Positions 54,241-62,165 of a stretch of 64,000 nucleotides of DNA are shown in pieces (position 1 is the stretch's first letter; every line of letters begins with the position of its first letter). The stretch comes from Rugosimonospora africana (GTDB taxonomy: Bacteria; Actinomycetota; Actinomycetes; Mycobacteriales; Micromonosporaceae): positions 1-64,000 of the forward strand of contig NZ_BONZ01000001.1 in the NCBI RefSeq assembly GCF_016862975.1. The letters are read 5' to 3'. The position numbers and the translations under genes were made by a program. The notes beneath the pieces were generated by a model, which was not told the DNA's origin, searched no databases, and saw only the letters and a list, made by a program, of their open reading frames with translations.

Positions 54241-55629
54241 ATGTTTTCCATTTCGTGTACCCGTGGACGGATCCCCCACAGTACGATCGCCGAGATGGCC
54301 AAGGATGTTGTTCGCCCGACGATCGTCTTCGACGTGGGTTCCTATGGGTATGGCTCGGTGTCCATGGCGCTCGCGGTGGCCGCCGAAATCCTCGGCCGAA
54401 CCGACAGCGTCCCGAACGACAGCGGCCCGAAAGACAGCGCCCCGGACGAGAGCGCCCCGGACGAGAGCGGCCGGAGCGAAAACGACCGAACCGACAGCGA
54501 CCGGGAGCCGGCCGCCCACCTGGTCGCTCTGGGCCGCGGCGAGGCCGTCGCCCAGCTGCGCTCCAGCGGCCTGTTCCGGATCGTCGCCGACTGCTCCGAC
54601 CCGGCCGCCGACCTCCGTGCCCTGCTTCCGGCCGAGCCGGACGCGTGGTGTGACTTCCAGACCGACGACCGCCGCAGCTGGCGGCTGGCCGCCGACACCG
54701 GCGTGCCCTACGTACACGTCAACATGTTCGCGTGGCGGGTGAAGGAAGCCCCGGCGGTGACTTTTCACGTCCCCCAGGCGCGCACCCTCTACGAGCGGTA
54801 CCCCGGGTTCGAGGCGGACGCGGCACGTTTCGGTGCCGACCACGACGACTTCGTACCGCCCGCGGTCGGCCGGGTCACCGGGGCCGGACCGATGATCGAA
54901 GCCGCGCCCGAAACGGCCGCCGGCCGGGCGAAAGAAGAGGAGACCGGAGACGAGCCCGTGGCGATCGTGACGCTCGGCGGCGGCAGGGTGCCCGGGCTGT
55001 CCGATCCGCACGCCGGCACCCGCCTGCTCGCCACCGTGGCCGTCGCCGCCTTGCGCCGGGCCGCCCCCGGGCTGCCCGTACACCTCTGCTGCGGCCCCTC
55101 CGCCGCGACGGCACTCGGATCCACAGTGGACGGTGCACGGGTCCGCTCGCTACCCCGGGCCGAGTTCCTCGACCTGCTCGGCCGGGCGGCCGTCGCGGTG
55201 ACCCAGCCGTCGCTGCACTCACCCTACGAAGCCATGCTGCGCGGTCGGCCCACCGTGCTGCTGCCGCCCCAGAACTTCACTCAGTGGTTCCATCTGCGTC
55301 ACTGGGAACACGCCCGGCTCGCCGGAACGAGTCACACCCTCACGTGTCTGACACCGGAGCTCGACATGGACCCGTTCGGCCTGGAACACCCGCAGGACGT
55401 GGCGCTGGCCGGCGCGTACCGGCGGCTGCTCGACGAGCCGGCGGCGATCGAGACACTCGCCACGGAGGTCGCCGGCGCGGTACGGTCCGCGCTCACCGAG
55501 CCGGCCGCGGTCCGGGCCCACCAGGACAAGCTCTGCGCGGGCCTGGGCGGCGACGTGGGCGTCAGCTCGGTCGCCGACGTGCTGCTGGCGGCCGGCGGAC
55601 GGCCCGTGGTGCGGAGCGGGCGGCCATGA
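54241..55629 (+). CDS. GT-B-fold glycosyltransferase-like protein
   Basis: A 462-residue protein, or 444 if it starts at ATG 54295 (AKDVVRPTIVFDVGSYGYGS). The C-terminal half has a GT-B donor-site pattern: TLGGGRVPG and VTQPSLHSPYEAMLRGRPTV, then LLPPQNFTQWFHL. It is distantly like cytosylglucuronate synthases, but that is tentative. Residues about 56-90 are an inserted Asp/Ser/Pro-rich repeat. A TAAAGT box (54226) would make a leaderless message at 54241, and TACGAT (54282) one at 54295. It heads the operon with GT2 and a methyltransferase. Confidence 0.72.
   Translation: MFSISCTRGRIPHSTIAEMAKDVVRPTIVFDVGSYGYGSVSMALAVAAEILGRTDSVPNDSGPKDSAPDESAPDESGRSENDRTDSDREPAAHLVALGRGEAVAQLRSSGLFRIVADCSDPAADLRALLPAEPDAWCDFQTDDRRSWRLAADTGVPYVHVNMFAWRVKEAPAVTFHVPQARTLYERYPGFEADAARFGADHDDFVPPAVGRVTGAGPMIEAAPETAAGRAKEEETGDEPVAIVTLGGGRVPGLSDPHAGTRLLATVAVAALRRAAPGLPVHLCCGPSAATALGSTVDGARVRSLPRAEFLDLLGRAAVAVTQPSLHSPYEAMLRGRPTVLLPPQNFTQWFHLRHWEHARLAGTSHTLTCLTPELDMDPFGLEHPQDVALAGAYRRLLDEPAAIETLATEVAGAVRSALTEPAAVRAHQDKLCAGLGGDVGVSSVADVLLAAGGRPVVRSGRP
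54412..54471. repeat. 15-base tandem repeat within the GT-B-like gene
   Basis: Four in-frame units starting at 54412, 54427, 54442 and 54457 (type CCGGACGAGAGCGCC) encode PNDSG-PKDSA-PDESA-PDESG. The last two units differ at one base. They interrupt the N-terminal domain. Confidence 0.88.
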
Positions 55630-56528
55630 CGGTCGACGTGACGGTCGCCATCCCGACCTATGGCCGCCCGGAGTCGCTGGCCCAGACCATCGACAGCCTC
55701 GTCGAGAGCATCGATGACGACCTCGGCGTCGAGCTGCTCGTGGTGGACCAGAGCGACGGCCCGGTTGAGGAACACGCCGGGGCCCGCAAGCGGCTCTGCG
55801 ACCGCTACCGGCACTTCCAGGTCGACCCGCCGTCGTTGACCGCGGCCCGCAACTTCGCGCTGGCCCACGCCACCGGCCCGATCATCGTGTTTCTCGACGA
55901 CGACGTGCACGTCGGTCCGGGCCTGCTGCCCGGGTTCCGGGAGGCGTTCGCCGATTCCCGGGTCGGTGCGGTGGCCGGTCGGGTCGTCACACCCGGAGCG
56001 GGCCTCTCGGACGGCCCGTACCGGCTGCTGCCGTACGGCGCGAGCCGGGGCGGCTTCGACGTCGACGCGCCGGGGCCGGTCTACACGGTGCAGGGCTGCA
56101 ACATGGCCCTGCGGTCGGCGGCGGTCCGGCAGGTTGGCGGGTTCGACACCGTCTACGCGGGCAACGCCCTGCGTGAGGAGACCGACCTGTGCCGGCGGCT
56201 GCACCGGGCCGGCTGGGAGCTCCGGTACACCCCGGAGGCTCAGGTGACCCACCTGCACGCGCCGTCCGGCGGCTGTCGCGGCGACCGCCCGCTGTCCGAG
56301 CAGGCCCAGCTGTACCACAACGAAGTCGTCTTCTTCCTGCGGCAGCGCCAGCGGGTCTGGCTCGCGCCGTTCCTCGGCTACCTGCTGGTGCACCACGTGC
56401 TGGACCCCGAGGCGGTGCGCGGCGGCCGGGCGCCGCACCGCGGCGCGGCATACCTCCGCGGGGTGGCCCGCGGGCTGGTCAACGCCTGGCGGCCTCCGCC
56501 GCCGACCGTGGCGCGGGTCCGCCAGTGA
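55626..56528 (+). CDS. Family 2 glycosyltransferase
   Basis: A 300-residue GT-A enzyme: TVAIPTYGRPESLAQTIDSL at the N terminus, metal motif FLDDDVHVGPG and the acceptor region REETDLCRRLHRAGW. It is an inverting sugar transferase using an NDP-sugar. The ATG overlaps the stop of the preceding glycosyltransferase-like gene (ATGA), so both act together. Confidence 0.92.
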   Translation: MTVDVTVAIPTYGRPESLAQTIDSLVESIDDDLGVELLVVDQSDGPVEEHAGARKRLCDRYRHFQVDPPSLTAARNFALAHATGPIIVFLDDDVHVGPGLLPGFREAFADSRVGAVAGRVVTPGAGLSDGPYRLLPYGASRGGFDVDAPGPVYTVQGCNMALRSAAVRQVGGFDTVYAGNALREETDLCRRLHRAGWELRYTPEAQVTHLHAPSGGCRGDRPLSEQAQLYHNEVVFFLRQRQRVWLAPFLGYLLVHHVLDPEAVRGGRAPHRGAAYLRGVARGLVNAWRPPPPTVARVRQ

Positions 56529-57187
56529 CGGCCGCCGGCACTCGCCCGGTCGGTAAGCTCACCGTCGTGGGCAGCCAATACTTCGACGTTGAACCGACCA
56601 CACCGATGCAGACCCGCACGGTGCCACTCACCGTCGACGGCCGCCAGCTCGAGCTGACCAGCGGTAGCGGTGTGTTCGGCTGGCAGCGGATCGACCTGGG
56701 CACCGAGATCTTGATCCGGTATGCGCCGCGCCCACCCGCCACCGGCGCCATTTTGGACCTCGGCTGCGGATATGGGCCGATAACCGTCGCCACGGCCCTG
56801 CGTGCCCCGGACGCGCGGATCGTCTCGGTCGACGTGAACCGGCGCGCCCTGGAGCTCACCCGGGGCAACGCGGCACGGCTCGGCCTCGGCAACGTCACCG
56901 CCTACGAGCCGGACGACGTTCCGGCCGATTTGTCCTTCGCCGCCATCTACTCCAACCCGCCCATCAAAGTGGGCAAGGAGAGCCTGCACGATCTGCTCGC
57001 CCGCTGGCTGCCCCGGATGCGGCCGGGGGCCAGGGCATACCTGGTCGTCAAGCGGAGCATGGGATCCGACACGCTGGACGACTGGTTGACCGCGTCGGGC
57101 TGGCCGGCCGAGCGGCTCCGTTCCAAGAGTGGTTACCGGATTCTCGAGGTGTCCGCCGGCCCGGGTGGGTCGGGCGGCGAAGACTGA
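56525..57187 (+). CDS. RsmC-like class I methyltransferase
   Basis: A 220-residue SAM-dependent methyltransferase with motif I LDLGCGYGPITVATAL and the catalytic YSNPPIKVGKE (NPPI), as in RsmC guanine-N2 rRNA methyltransferases. It could methylate rRNA, so ribosome self-protection is one option, or simply be a conserved cellular enzyme. GTG 56525 overlaps the upstream stop (GTGA); GTG 56567 gives the typical short N terminus MGSQYFDVEP. Confidence 0.85.
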   Translation: MTAAGTRPVGKLTVVGSQYFDVEPTTPMQTRTVPLTVDGRQLELTSGSGVFGWQRIDLGTEILIRYAPRPPATGAILDLGCGYGPITVATALRAPDARIVSVDVNRRALELTRGNAARLGLGNVTAYEPDDVPADLSFAAIYSNPPIKVGKESLHDLLARWLPRMRPGARAYLVVKRSMGSDTLDDWLTASGWPAERLRSKSGYRILEVSAGPGGSGGED

Positions 57188-57203
57188 GGAGGCGGCTGCA
57201 CCG

Positions 57204-57617
57204 ATGGACCGTGCGTCATTCGTATGGGAGCTTCGGCTCTGGTTGATCCTGTCGGCGGCCCGGCGGCGCCGCGTGGTGCACCACGTCGAGCTGGCCGAAG
57301 AGCTGGCTCCTTTGGTGGACCTGCCACCGGCCCGGGTCGAGGACCTGCTGCACGACGCGCTCGCCGAGATCGAGCGGTACGAGTCGGCCGCCGGCCGGCC
57401 GATGCTCACCTCGCTCGTGGTCAGCTCGATCAGCGGCGTCGTCACCGACGGGTACGTCGCCTGTGCCCGGTCGCTCGGCCACCAGGTCGACGACTCGCCG
57501 GAGGGCCGGGTCGCCTTCTGGGAATCGCAGTGCCAGCAGGTCTACGCGTGCTGGGCGGCGCCGGACGGCCCCGCGGTCACGGACGAGCCAGACGTAGCGG
57601 CAGCACCGGCACGCTGA
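57204..57617 (+). CDS. Hypothetical protein
   Basis: A 137-residue protein with GAGGAGG upstream of ATG 57204. The first half is helical (LILSAARRRRVVHHVELAEEL). The second half, GRPMLTSLVVSSISGVVTDG followed by FWESQCQQVYACW, recalls a small domain found in many actinobacterial proteins of unknown role. It may travel with the methyltransferase. Its 3' end overlaps the convergent SDR gene by 41 bases. Confidence 0.6.
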   Translation: MDRASFVWELRLWLILSAARRRRVVHHVELAEELAPLVDLPPARVEDLLHDALAEIERYESAAGRPMLTSLVVSSISGVVTDGYVACARSLGHQVDDSPEGRVAFWESQCQQVYACWAAPDGPAVTDEPDVAAAPAR

Positions 57618-58272
57618 CCGCCGGCGACAGCTCGACGAGGGTCGCCACCGCGCGGGTGACGTCGGAGAGCCCGATGAGATCGGGCTCTCCGACCAACTCC
57701 TCGGTCGAGGCGACCCGGTCGGGACACAGCGCGGTCACCCGGATCCCCTGCGGCGCAAGCTCCGCGGCGAGCGACTCGGCCAGGCCGACGACGGCGAACT
57801 TGCTCGCCGCGTAGGCCGCGAGGTTGGCGGTGCCGGCCAGCCCGGCGGCCGAGCCGAGCAACAACACGAGCGGATTCTCCGCGGTACGCAGGAGCGGCAG
57901 GCCGTCCCGCACGAGCAGGAAGCCGGCCCGCACGTTCACCGCGAACAGGTCGTCCAGGGCTTCGGTGGCGAGTTCGGCTATCGGCCCAACGGTGAGCAGG
58001 CCGGCGCTGTGCACGAGGACGTCGATGCGGTCCCCGTACCGCGCGCGGTGTTGCCGCATGACGTCGGCCACACCGGCCGCGTCCCGCAGATCCGTCGCGA
58101 TCGCCTGCACGTCGCGCCCGTCCGCGGTCAGCCGCGCGGCGGCGCGGTCGAGTTCGCCGTCCAGCCCGCGACCCACCATCGACACGCCGTACCCCGCCCC
58201 GGCGAGGTACCCGGCGATGCGCTCGCCGATCCCCCGCGACGCGCCCGTGACCAGTGCCGCCCGATCCACCAC
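57577..58272 (-). CDS. SDR-family oxidoreductase
   Basis: A 231-residue short-chain dehydrogenase: TGASRGIGERIAGYL, HSAG in place of NNAG, catalytic Ser in LLLGSAAGLAG and YAASK. The substrate is unknown; ketoreduction of a sugar or cyclitol is plausible. It starts 17 bases after the SPASM enzyme gene and is likely the last gene of the operon from 62064. Confidence 0.9.
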   Translation of the reverse strand: MVDRAALVTGASRGIGERIAGYLAGAGYGVSMVGRGLDGELDRAAARLTADGRDVQAIATDLRDAAGVADVMRQHRARYGDRIDVLVHSAGLLTVGPIAELATEALDDLFAVNVRAGFLLVRDGLPLLRTAENPLVLLLGSAAGLAGTANLAAYAASKFAVVGLAESLAAELAPQGIRVTALCPDRVASTEELVGEPDLIGLSDVTRAVATLVELSPAVSVPVLPLRLARP

Positions 58273-58289
58273 TGCTTCCTACCTCCCGA

Positions 58290-59501
58290 TCAGCGCGCCG
58301 GCCCAGTGACCACGTCGAACCGGTCGAACAGCTGGCGTCCGTCCCGCCATCCGGCGGATTCTGGGTTGATCCACTCCACGGTGACTTCCTGCGCCCGCCG
58401 CTCCCGGTGGAACTCCACGAAGCCCTCGCGCTCCCGCTGCGCCTCCCGGTACCACGCCGAGAAGGAGCACCGGGTGCACAGCTCGCTGGTCCGGTTGCCG
58501 GCCCGGAACCCGGCCACCGCCGCGTCCCGCCAGATCTCCGCCAGCGTCCGCTCCCGGAGGTCGCCGAGCACCACGAGCCCGTCGTAGTCGTGCGCGCAGG
58601 GCACCACGCGGCCGTCCCACAGCACGGCGACGCTGCTCCACGGCAGCGAGCACGGCGCGGTGTATCCGGGCGCGTCCACGGTGCCGATCCGGTCGATGTA
58701 GTCCGGCTCGAAGTCCCACCGGCCGAGCCGGACGACGATGGCGCGGTCGACCCCGATCTCCTTGCAGTAGGCGAGGAACCGCTCGGCTTCGCTGTCGTTC
58801 GCGTCCATCCGGATCATCTGCGCCGTCACGGCCAGCTCGTACCCGCCGGCGTCCCGACGGCGGATCAGCTCGCGCAGGTTGCGGTCGGCCACGTCGAACC
58901 GGGCCGCGCGACCGCGGATCGACCGGTACGTGTCGGGATCCGTGGAGTCGAGCGACAGCACCATGTTGGCCAGGCCGGCGTCCAGCAGCTCCTGGGCCAG
59001 CGCGGGCCGCAGCGACGGCGGGTTGCAGGAGATGCCGGCGCGGACCCCCGCCTCGCGGCCGATCCGCACCGCCTCCGGCAGACCGCGGTGCAGCAACGAC
59101 TCCCCGAAGTGGTGCAGCCCCAGGTAGCTCTGGTGCGGCGCGACCTCGTCGATGAGCCGGCGGAACAACGCGAGATCCAGGTCGCCGGTCTGCCGCGTCA
59201 TGAAGTGGGTACGCGGACACATCTCGCACGTGTACGGGCAGCGGTTGGTCAGCTCCACCTGGTCGACCAGGGGCACCTCGCGCGACCGGGCCAGCCCGCT
59301 CACCAGCTCCGGCAACTCGTCGGCGCGGTCCAGCAGCAGGCCGAGCCGGCCGGGCGCGGTCGACTCGGGCGCCGGCCCGCCCCGGTAGGCCGCCTCAAGC
59401 TCGTCGAGCACCGCGCGAGGCACCCGCTCGCTGGCACCCTCGAGGTAGTTGTGCAGCACGATCTCGTCCCCGACCGGCCGCCAGCTCCAGAACGGCATCA
59501 C
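58290..59501 (-). CDS. Radical SAM enzyme with SPASM-like C terminus
   Basis: A 403-residue protein. After an 80-residue leader domain comes the radical SAM barrel with C88-x3-C92-x2-C95 (NRCPYTCEMC). C-terminal cysteines (APCSLPW, VVPCAHDYDG, CTRCSF) fit auxiliary Fe-S clusters of SPASM/twitch enzymes. Relatives dehydrogenate or epimerise aminoglycoside and peptide substrates. No RiPP precursor is visible, so a sugar or cyclitol substrate is favoured. GTG 59501 overlaps the stop of the FemAB-like gene (GTGA). Confidence 0.9.
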   Translation of the reverse strand: MMPFWSWRPVGDEIVLHNYLEGASERVPRAVLDELEAAYRGGPAPESTAPGRLGLLLDRADELPELVSGLARSREVPLVDQVELTNRCPYTCEMCPRTHFMTRQTGDLDLALFRRLIDEVAPHQSYLGLHHFGESLLHRGLPEAVRIGREAGVRAGISCNPPSLRPALAQELLDAGLANMVLSLDSTDPDTYRSIRGRAARFDVADRNLRELIRRRDAGGYELAVTAQMIRMDANDSEAERFLAYCKEIGVDRAIVVRLGRWDFEPDYIDRIGTVDAPGYTAPCSLPWSSVAVLWDGRVVPCAHDYDGLVVLGDLRERTLAEIWRDAAVAGFRAGNRTSELCTRCSFSAWYREAQREREGFVEFHRERRAQEVTVEWINPESAGWRDGRQLFDRFDVVTGPAR

Positions 59502-60502
59502 GTACACGTCGGGCTCCCCAGCGTCAGGCTCGTGTTGCGGGTCACGGTCGAGGCGTAGGCCAGCTTGTACGCGTATCCGCCGCGCATGAGGTCGAGTTCG
59601 GCCAGCCCCGCCCGGTGGAAGTCGCGCAGCATCTCCTGCAGCAGCAGGTGACCCGGCGAGTATCGCCAGGCGTCGAGCCGGTACGTCGTGCGGTAGCCGC
59701 CATACCACCGGCCGTGCCGGAAGCCGAAGTACATGGCCAGCGGCTCGTCCCCGTGACTGAGAACGGTGAGCAGCACACCACCCTCGCGACCGCCGGCGGC
59801 ACCGAAGGCGTGGAACGCCTCGTCCACCACGCCGCCGTCGAACGGCGCCACCGCATCCGCCCGGTCGGCCCACTGCGCGCGATGCATCTCGATGAACGCC
59901 GGCAGCAGGCGCGCGATGTCGTCCGGGTCCCCGAGTTGGGTGAGCCGGAGCTCGCCCAGCCGCGCCAGCCGGCGGCGCTTCATCGCGTACTCCCGGCGTC
60001 CGGTGACCCGTTGGAGGTGCGCCGCGTCCCGCAGGTTCACCGCGACCGTCTCGCTGTCCGGTGCCGCCGTCCAACCCAGCTTCCGCCCGGCCCGCGCGAG
60101 GAGCCCGTGCGGCCGAAGCTCGCGCAGCTCCACGGGATGATCCGCGCCGAGCCGGGTCAGCATGGTGGCGACCAGGTCGACACCGAGCGGCGAGTCGGGG
60201 CCGACCGCGTCGTGGTAGTCCGACCACGGCCAGCCCAGCGGACGGGCCACCGTGCCGCTGTCGGTGGCGTACAGACCGAAGCCGCAGCCGACGCGTACCC
60301 CGCCGGCCTCCGCGGTGAACACCACCGGCGTACACGACTCGGCGGCTGCCACCACTCGCACCCACGTGCGGTACCACCAGGCGCGCTGGAACGACGTGGC
60401 CCACGGGTTCGCCGCGACCAGCTCGTCCCAGCCGTCGGTGAACAGCGCCACGGACCGCTCGGCCTCGTAGGCGCGCACGTCGATGCTGGCCGACGCGGTC
60501 AC
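59498..60502 (-). CDS. GNAT/FemAB-like acyltransferase (CelD/BioF2 type)
   Basis: A 334-residue protein with the double-GNAT layout of the Acetyltransf_6 group. The C-terminal half holds EMHRAQWADR, AMYFGFRHGRWYGGYRTTY, SPGHLLLQEMLR and LDLMRGGYAYKLAY, which are typical. The group transfers acyl or aminoacyl groups to amines, with CoA or aminoacyl-tRNA donors. It is coupled by GTGA to both neighbours, the carbamoyltransferase and the SPASM enzyme. Confidence 0.85.
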   Translation of the reverse strand: MTASASIDVRAYEAERSVALFTDGWDELVAANPWATSFQRAWWYRTWVRVVAAAESCTPVVFTAEAGGVRVGCGFGLYATDSGTVARPLGWPWSDYHDAVGPDSPLGVDLVATMLTRLGADHPVELRELRPHGLLARAGRKLGWTAAPDSETVAVNLRDAAHLQRVTGRREYAMKRRRLARLGELRLTQLGDPDDIARLLPAFIEMHRAQWADRADAVAPFDGGVVDEAFHAFGAAGGREGGVLLTVLSHGDEPLAMYFGFRHGRWYGGYRTTYRLDAWRYSPGHLLLQEMLRDFHRAGLAELDLMRGGYAYKLAYASTVTRNTSLTLGSPTCT

Positions 60503-62064
60503 GTCCCCTGCTGTTCCGGTTCGCTGCTGTACCAGTCGTCGCCGACCACCATGTCGCGCACCTCGTTTTCGTGGCAGTAGCGCGCCAGGTCGGACATCCG
60601 GTTGACGAAACCGTGCCCCTTGAGATTGAGCGAGGTGTTGCAGAGCACCCCGATCCCGGTCCGCTCGGCGAACGCGGTGAGCAGACCGTGCAGCACCGGC
60701 TCTTGTTCGGCGCTCACGGTCTGCGCGCGGGCCGACCCGTCAACGTGCGTGACGCCCGCCAGCCGGCTGTCCCGGACCCGCCGGAAATAGAGCATGTGCT
60801 CGTCTTCGAAATCCTCGATGAACGCGTCCGCGGCGTCCTCGATCCGCACGACCGGCGCGATCGGCCGGTAACCCTCGCGCTGCTTGATGTCGTTGAGCCG
60901 ATCGCGGGTCGCGGTGCTGAACGGCTCGGCCAGCAACGAACGGTGCCCCAGCGCGCGCGGCCCGATCTCCCACCGGCCCTGCACCCAGGCGAACACCCGG
61001 CCGGCGGCCAGCGCCTCGGCGATGGCCGCGTCGTCGCGCCGCCGGTGCCGCCAGACCTCCGGGTTCGGCGCGCGGTTGTGCTCGAATTCGAGTCCACTGT
61101 AGACATTCCAGTCGAGGTGCCGGCGGCCCTCGTGAGCGACCATGGCGTCGATGGCGGTGCCGATGGCCGAACCGGAGTCGTTGGTGCACGGCGGGACGAA
61201 CACCGACGAAAAGTGCCCCAGCGAACGCCACGCCGCGTTCCAGTCACAGTTCAGCCCGCAGCCGCCGGAGATGCGCAGCGGCGTGCCGGCCGGCAGCCGG
61301 TTCACCGCGACATCGGCGAAGCGCTCGAACAGCCGCTGGCTCAGCAGGGCCGCGGCCACCTTGCACGCCTGCGACTGCACGCCCGCGTTGTAGAGCGGGG
61401 TGTCCCGGAACTCGTGCTTGGGCGCCATGAAGAGGTGAGGCAGCGCGAGGATCCGGTCAACGGTCGCGGTGATGTCCTTGTCCGCGTCCTTCGGGTCGCC
61501 GTACGCCGCCAGGGCCATCAGCTTTCCGCTGCCCTCCGGCCGCGGTGCCCGGCCGCGGTCGGGGAAGGTGGGATCGGCCAGCGAGAAGAGGAACGAATAA
61601 CGCTCGCCCGGTGCGTTCAACACGGGCTCGGAGCGGACCACCCGCCAGTCGCGGTCGACCACATAGAACGCGCCGGTGATGCCCTCCCACACCAGCACGG
61701 TCTCCAGCTCGTGTTCCTCGGGTGGCGCCATGCCGAGCGCCATCATGATGTGCGAGCGCTCGTGCGTGGAGCTGAAGTATTCCACCTGGCTGCCGAAGAA
61801 GCTCATCGGGCGGCGCTGCACGGTGTGCTCGCCGATGTAGCCGGCCGCGATCTTGCCGATGCCCTGGTCTTTCGACCAGCCGCCGAGTGCGACCACGTCG
61901 GGCATCCGGGGCAGCCGCTCGGCGACGTGCAGCAGGGTGCTCGGGGTCAACCGGGAGTACCGCGGAAAGGTGTCCTTCTCCGACTCCAGGCACCACAGCA
62001 GGCGGCCGTCCTCGACCACCGCGATCGACCCGTCGTGCCCAGGCTTGATCGCCATCACCAGCAT
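60499..62064 (-). CDS. O-carbamoyltransferase, CmcH-like
   Basis: A 521-residue NodU/CmcH-type enzyme. The N terminus (MLVMAIKPGHDGSIAVVEDG, then CLESEKDTFPRYSRLTP) closely resembles cephem carbamoyltransferases. The metal motif is HERSH in FSSTHERSH, with RISGGCGLNCDWNA, WEIGPRALGHRSLLAEP and REGYRPIAPVV. It is distinct from the copy at 33460, so the product may be carbamoylated twice or at two stages. ATG 62064 has GGGGAGGA upstream. It heads the operon to 57577. Confidence 0.94.
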   Translation of the reverse strand: MLVMAIKPGHDGSIAVVEDGRLLWCLESEKDTFPRYSRLTPSTLLHVAERLPRMPDVVALGGWSKDQGIGKIAAGYIGEHTVQRRPMSFFGSQVEYFSSTHERSHIMMALGMAPPEEHELETVLVWEGITGAFYVVDRDWRVVRSEPVLNAPGERYSFLFSLADPTFPDRGRAPRPEGSGKLMALAAYGDPKDADKDITATVDRILALPHLFMAPKHEFRDTPLYNAGVQSQACKVAAALLSQRLFERFADVAVNRLPAGTPLRISGGCGLNCDWNAAWRSLGHFSSVFVPPCTNDSGSAIGTAIDAMVAHEGRRHLDWNVYSGLEFEHNRAPNPEVWRHRRRDDAAIAEALAAGRVFAWVQGRWEIGPRALGHRSLLAEPFSTATRDRLNDIKQREGYRPIAPVVRIEDAADAFIEDFEDEHMLYFRRVRDSRLAGVTHVDGSARAQTVSAEQEPVLHGLLTAFAERTGIGVLCNTSLNLKGHGFVNRMSDLARYCHENEVRDMVVGDDWYSSEPEQQGT

Positions 62065-62078
62065 CGGCGTCCTCCCCG

Positions 62079-62097
62079 ATTATAAGCCAATGCGTAC
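62079..62097 (-). promoter_or_regulatory. Candidate promoter of the second carbamoyltransferase operon
   Basis: On the minus strand GTACGC (62097-62092), seven bases and a consensus -10 TATAAT (62084-62079) stand 14 bases upstream of ATG 62064. The spacing equals that of the GTTAAC-N7-TACGAT elements, with a diverged upstream half. Confidence 0.45.
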
Positions 62098-62146
62098 TAG
62101 TGACTGTACCGGATCGCGCCGTCGCCCCGATAGAGCGACAGAACGG

Positions 62147-62160
62147 TACGCTTCAGCGTA
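62147..62160. promoter_or_regulatory. Inverted repeat TACGCT-N2-AGCGTA
   Basis: A perfect 6-base inverted repeat with a two-base spacer, extended as GTACGCTTCAGCGTAGC, lies between the HldE-like and carbamoyltransferase genes. It matches the element at 23354 almost base for base. On the minus strand a TTGACA begins four bases upstream of the repeat's GCTACGC. Confidence 0.5.
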
Positions 62161-62165
62161 GCTTG

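Noticed and set aside
57204-57617. Hypothetical protein as a RiPP precursor for the SPASM enzyme
   Set aside because: At 137 residues with a mixed globular sequence, no leader/core boundary, and opposite orientation to the radical SAM gene, it does not look like a precursor peptide.
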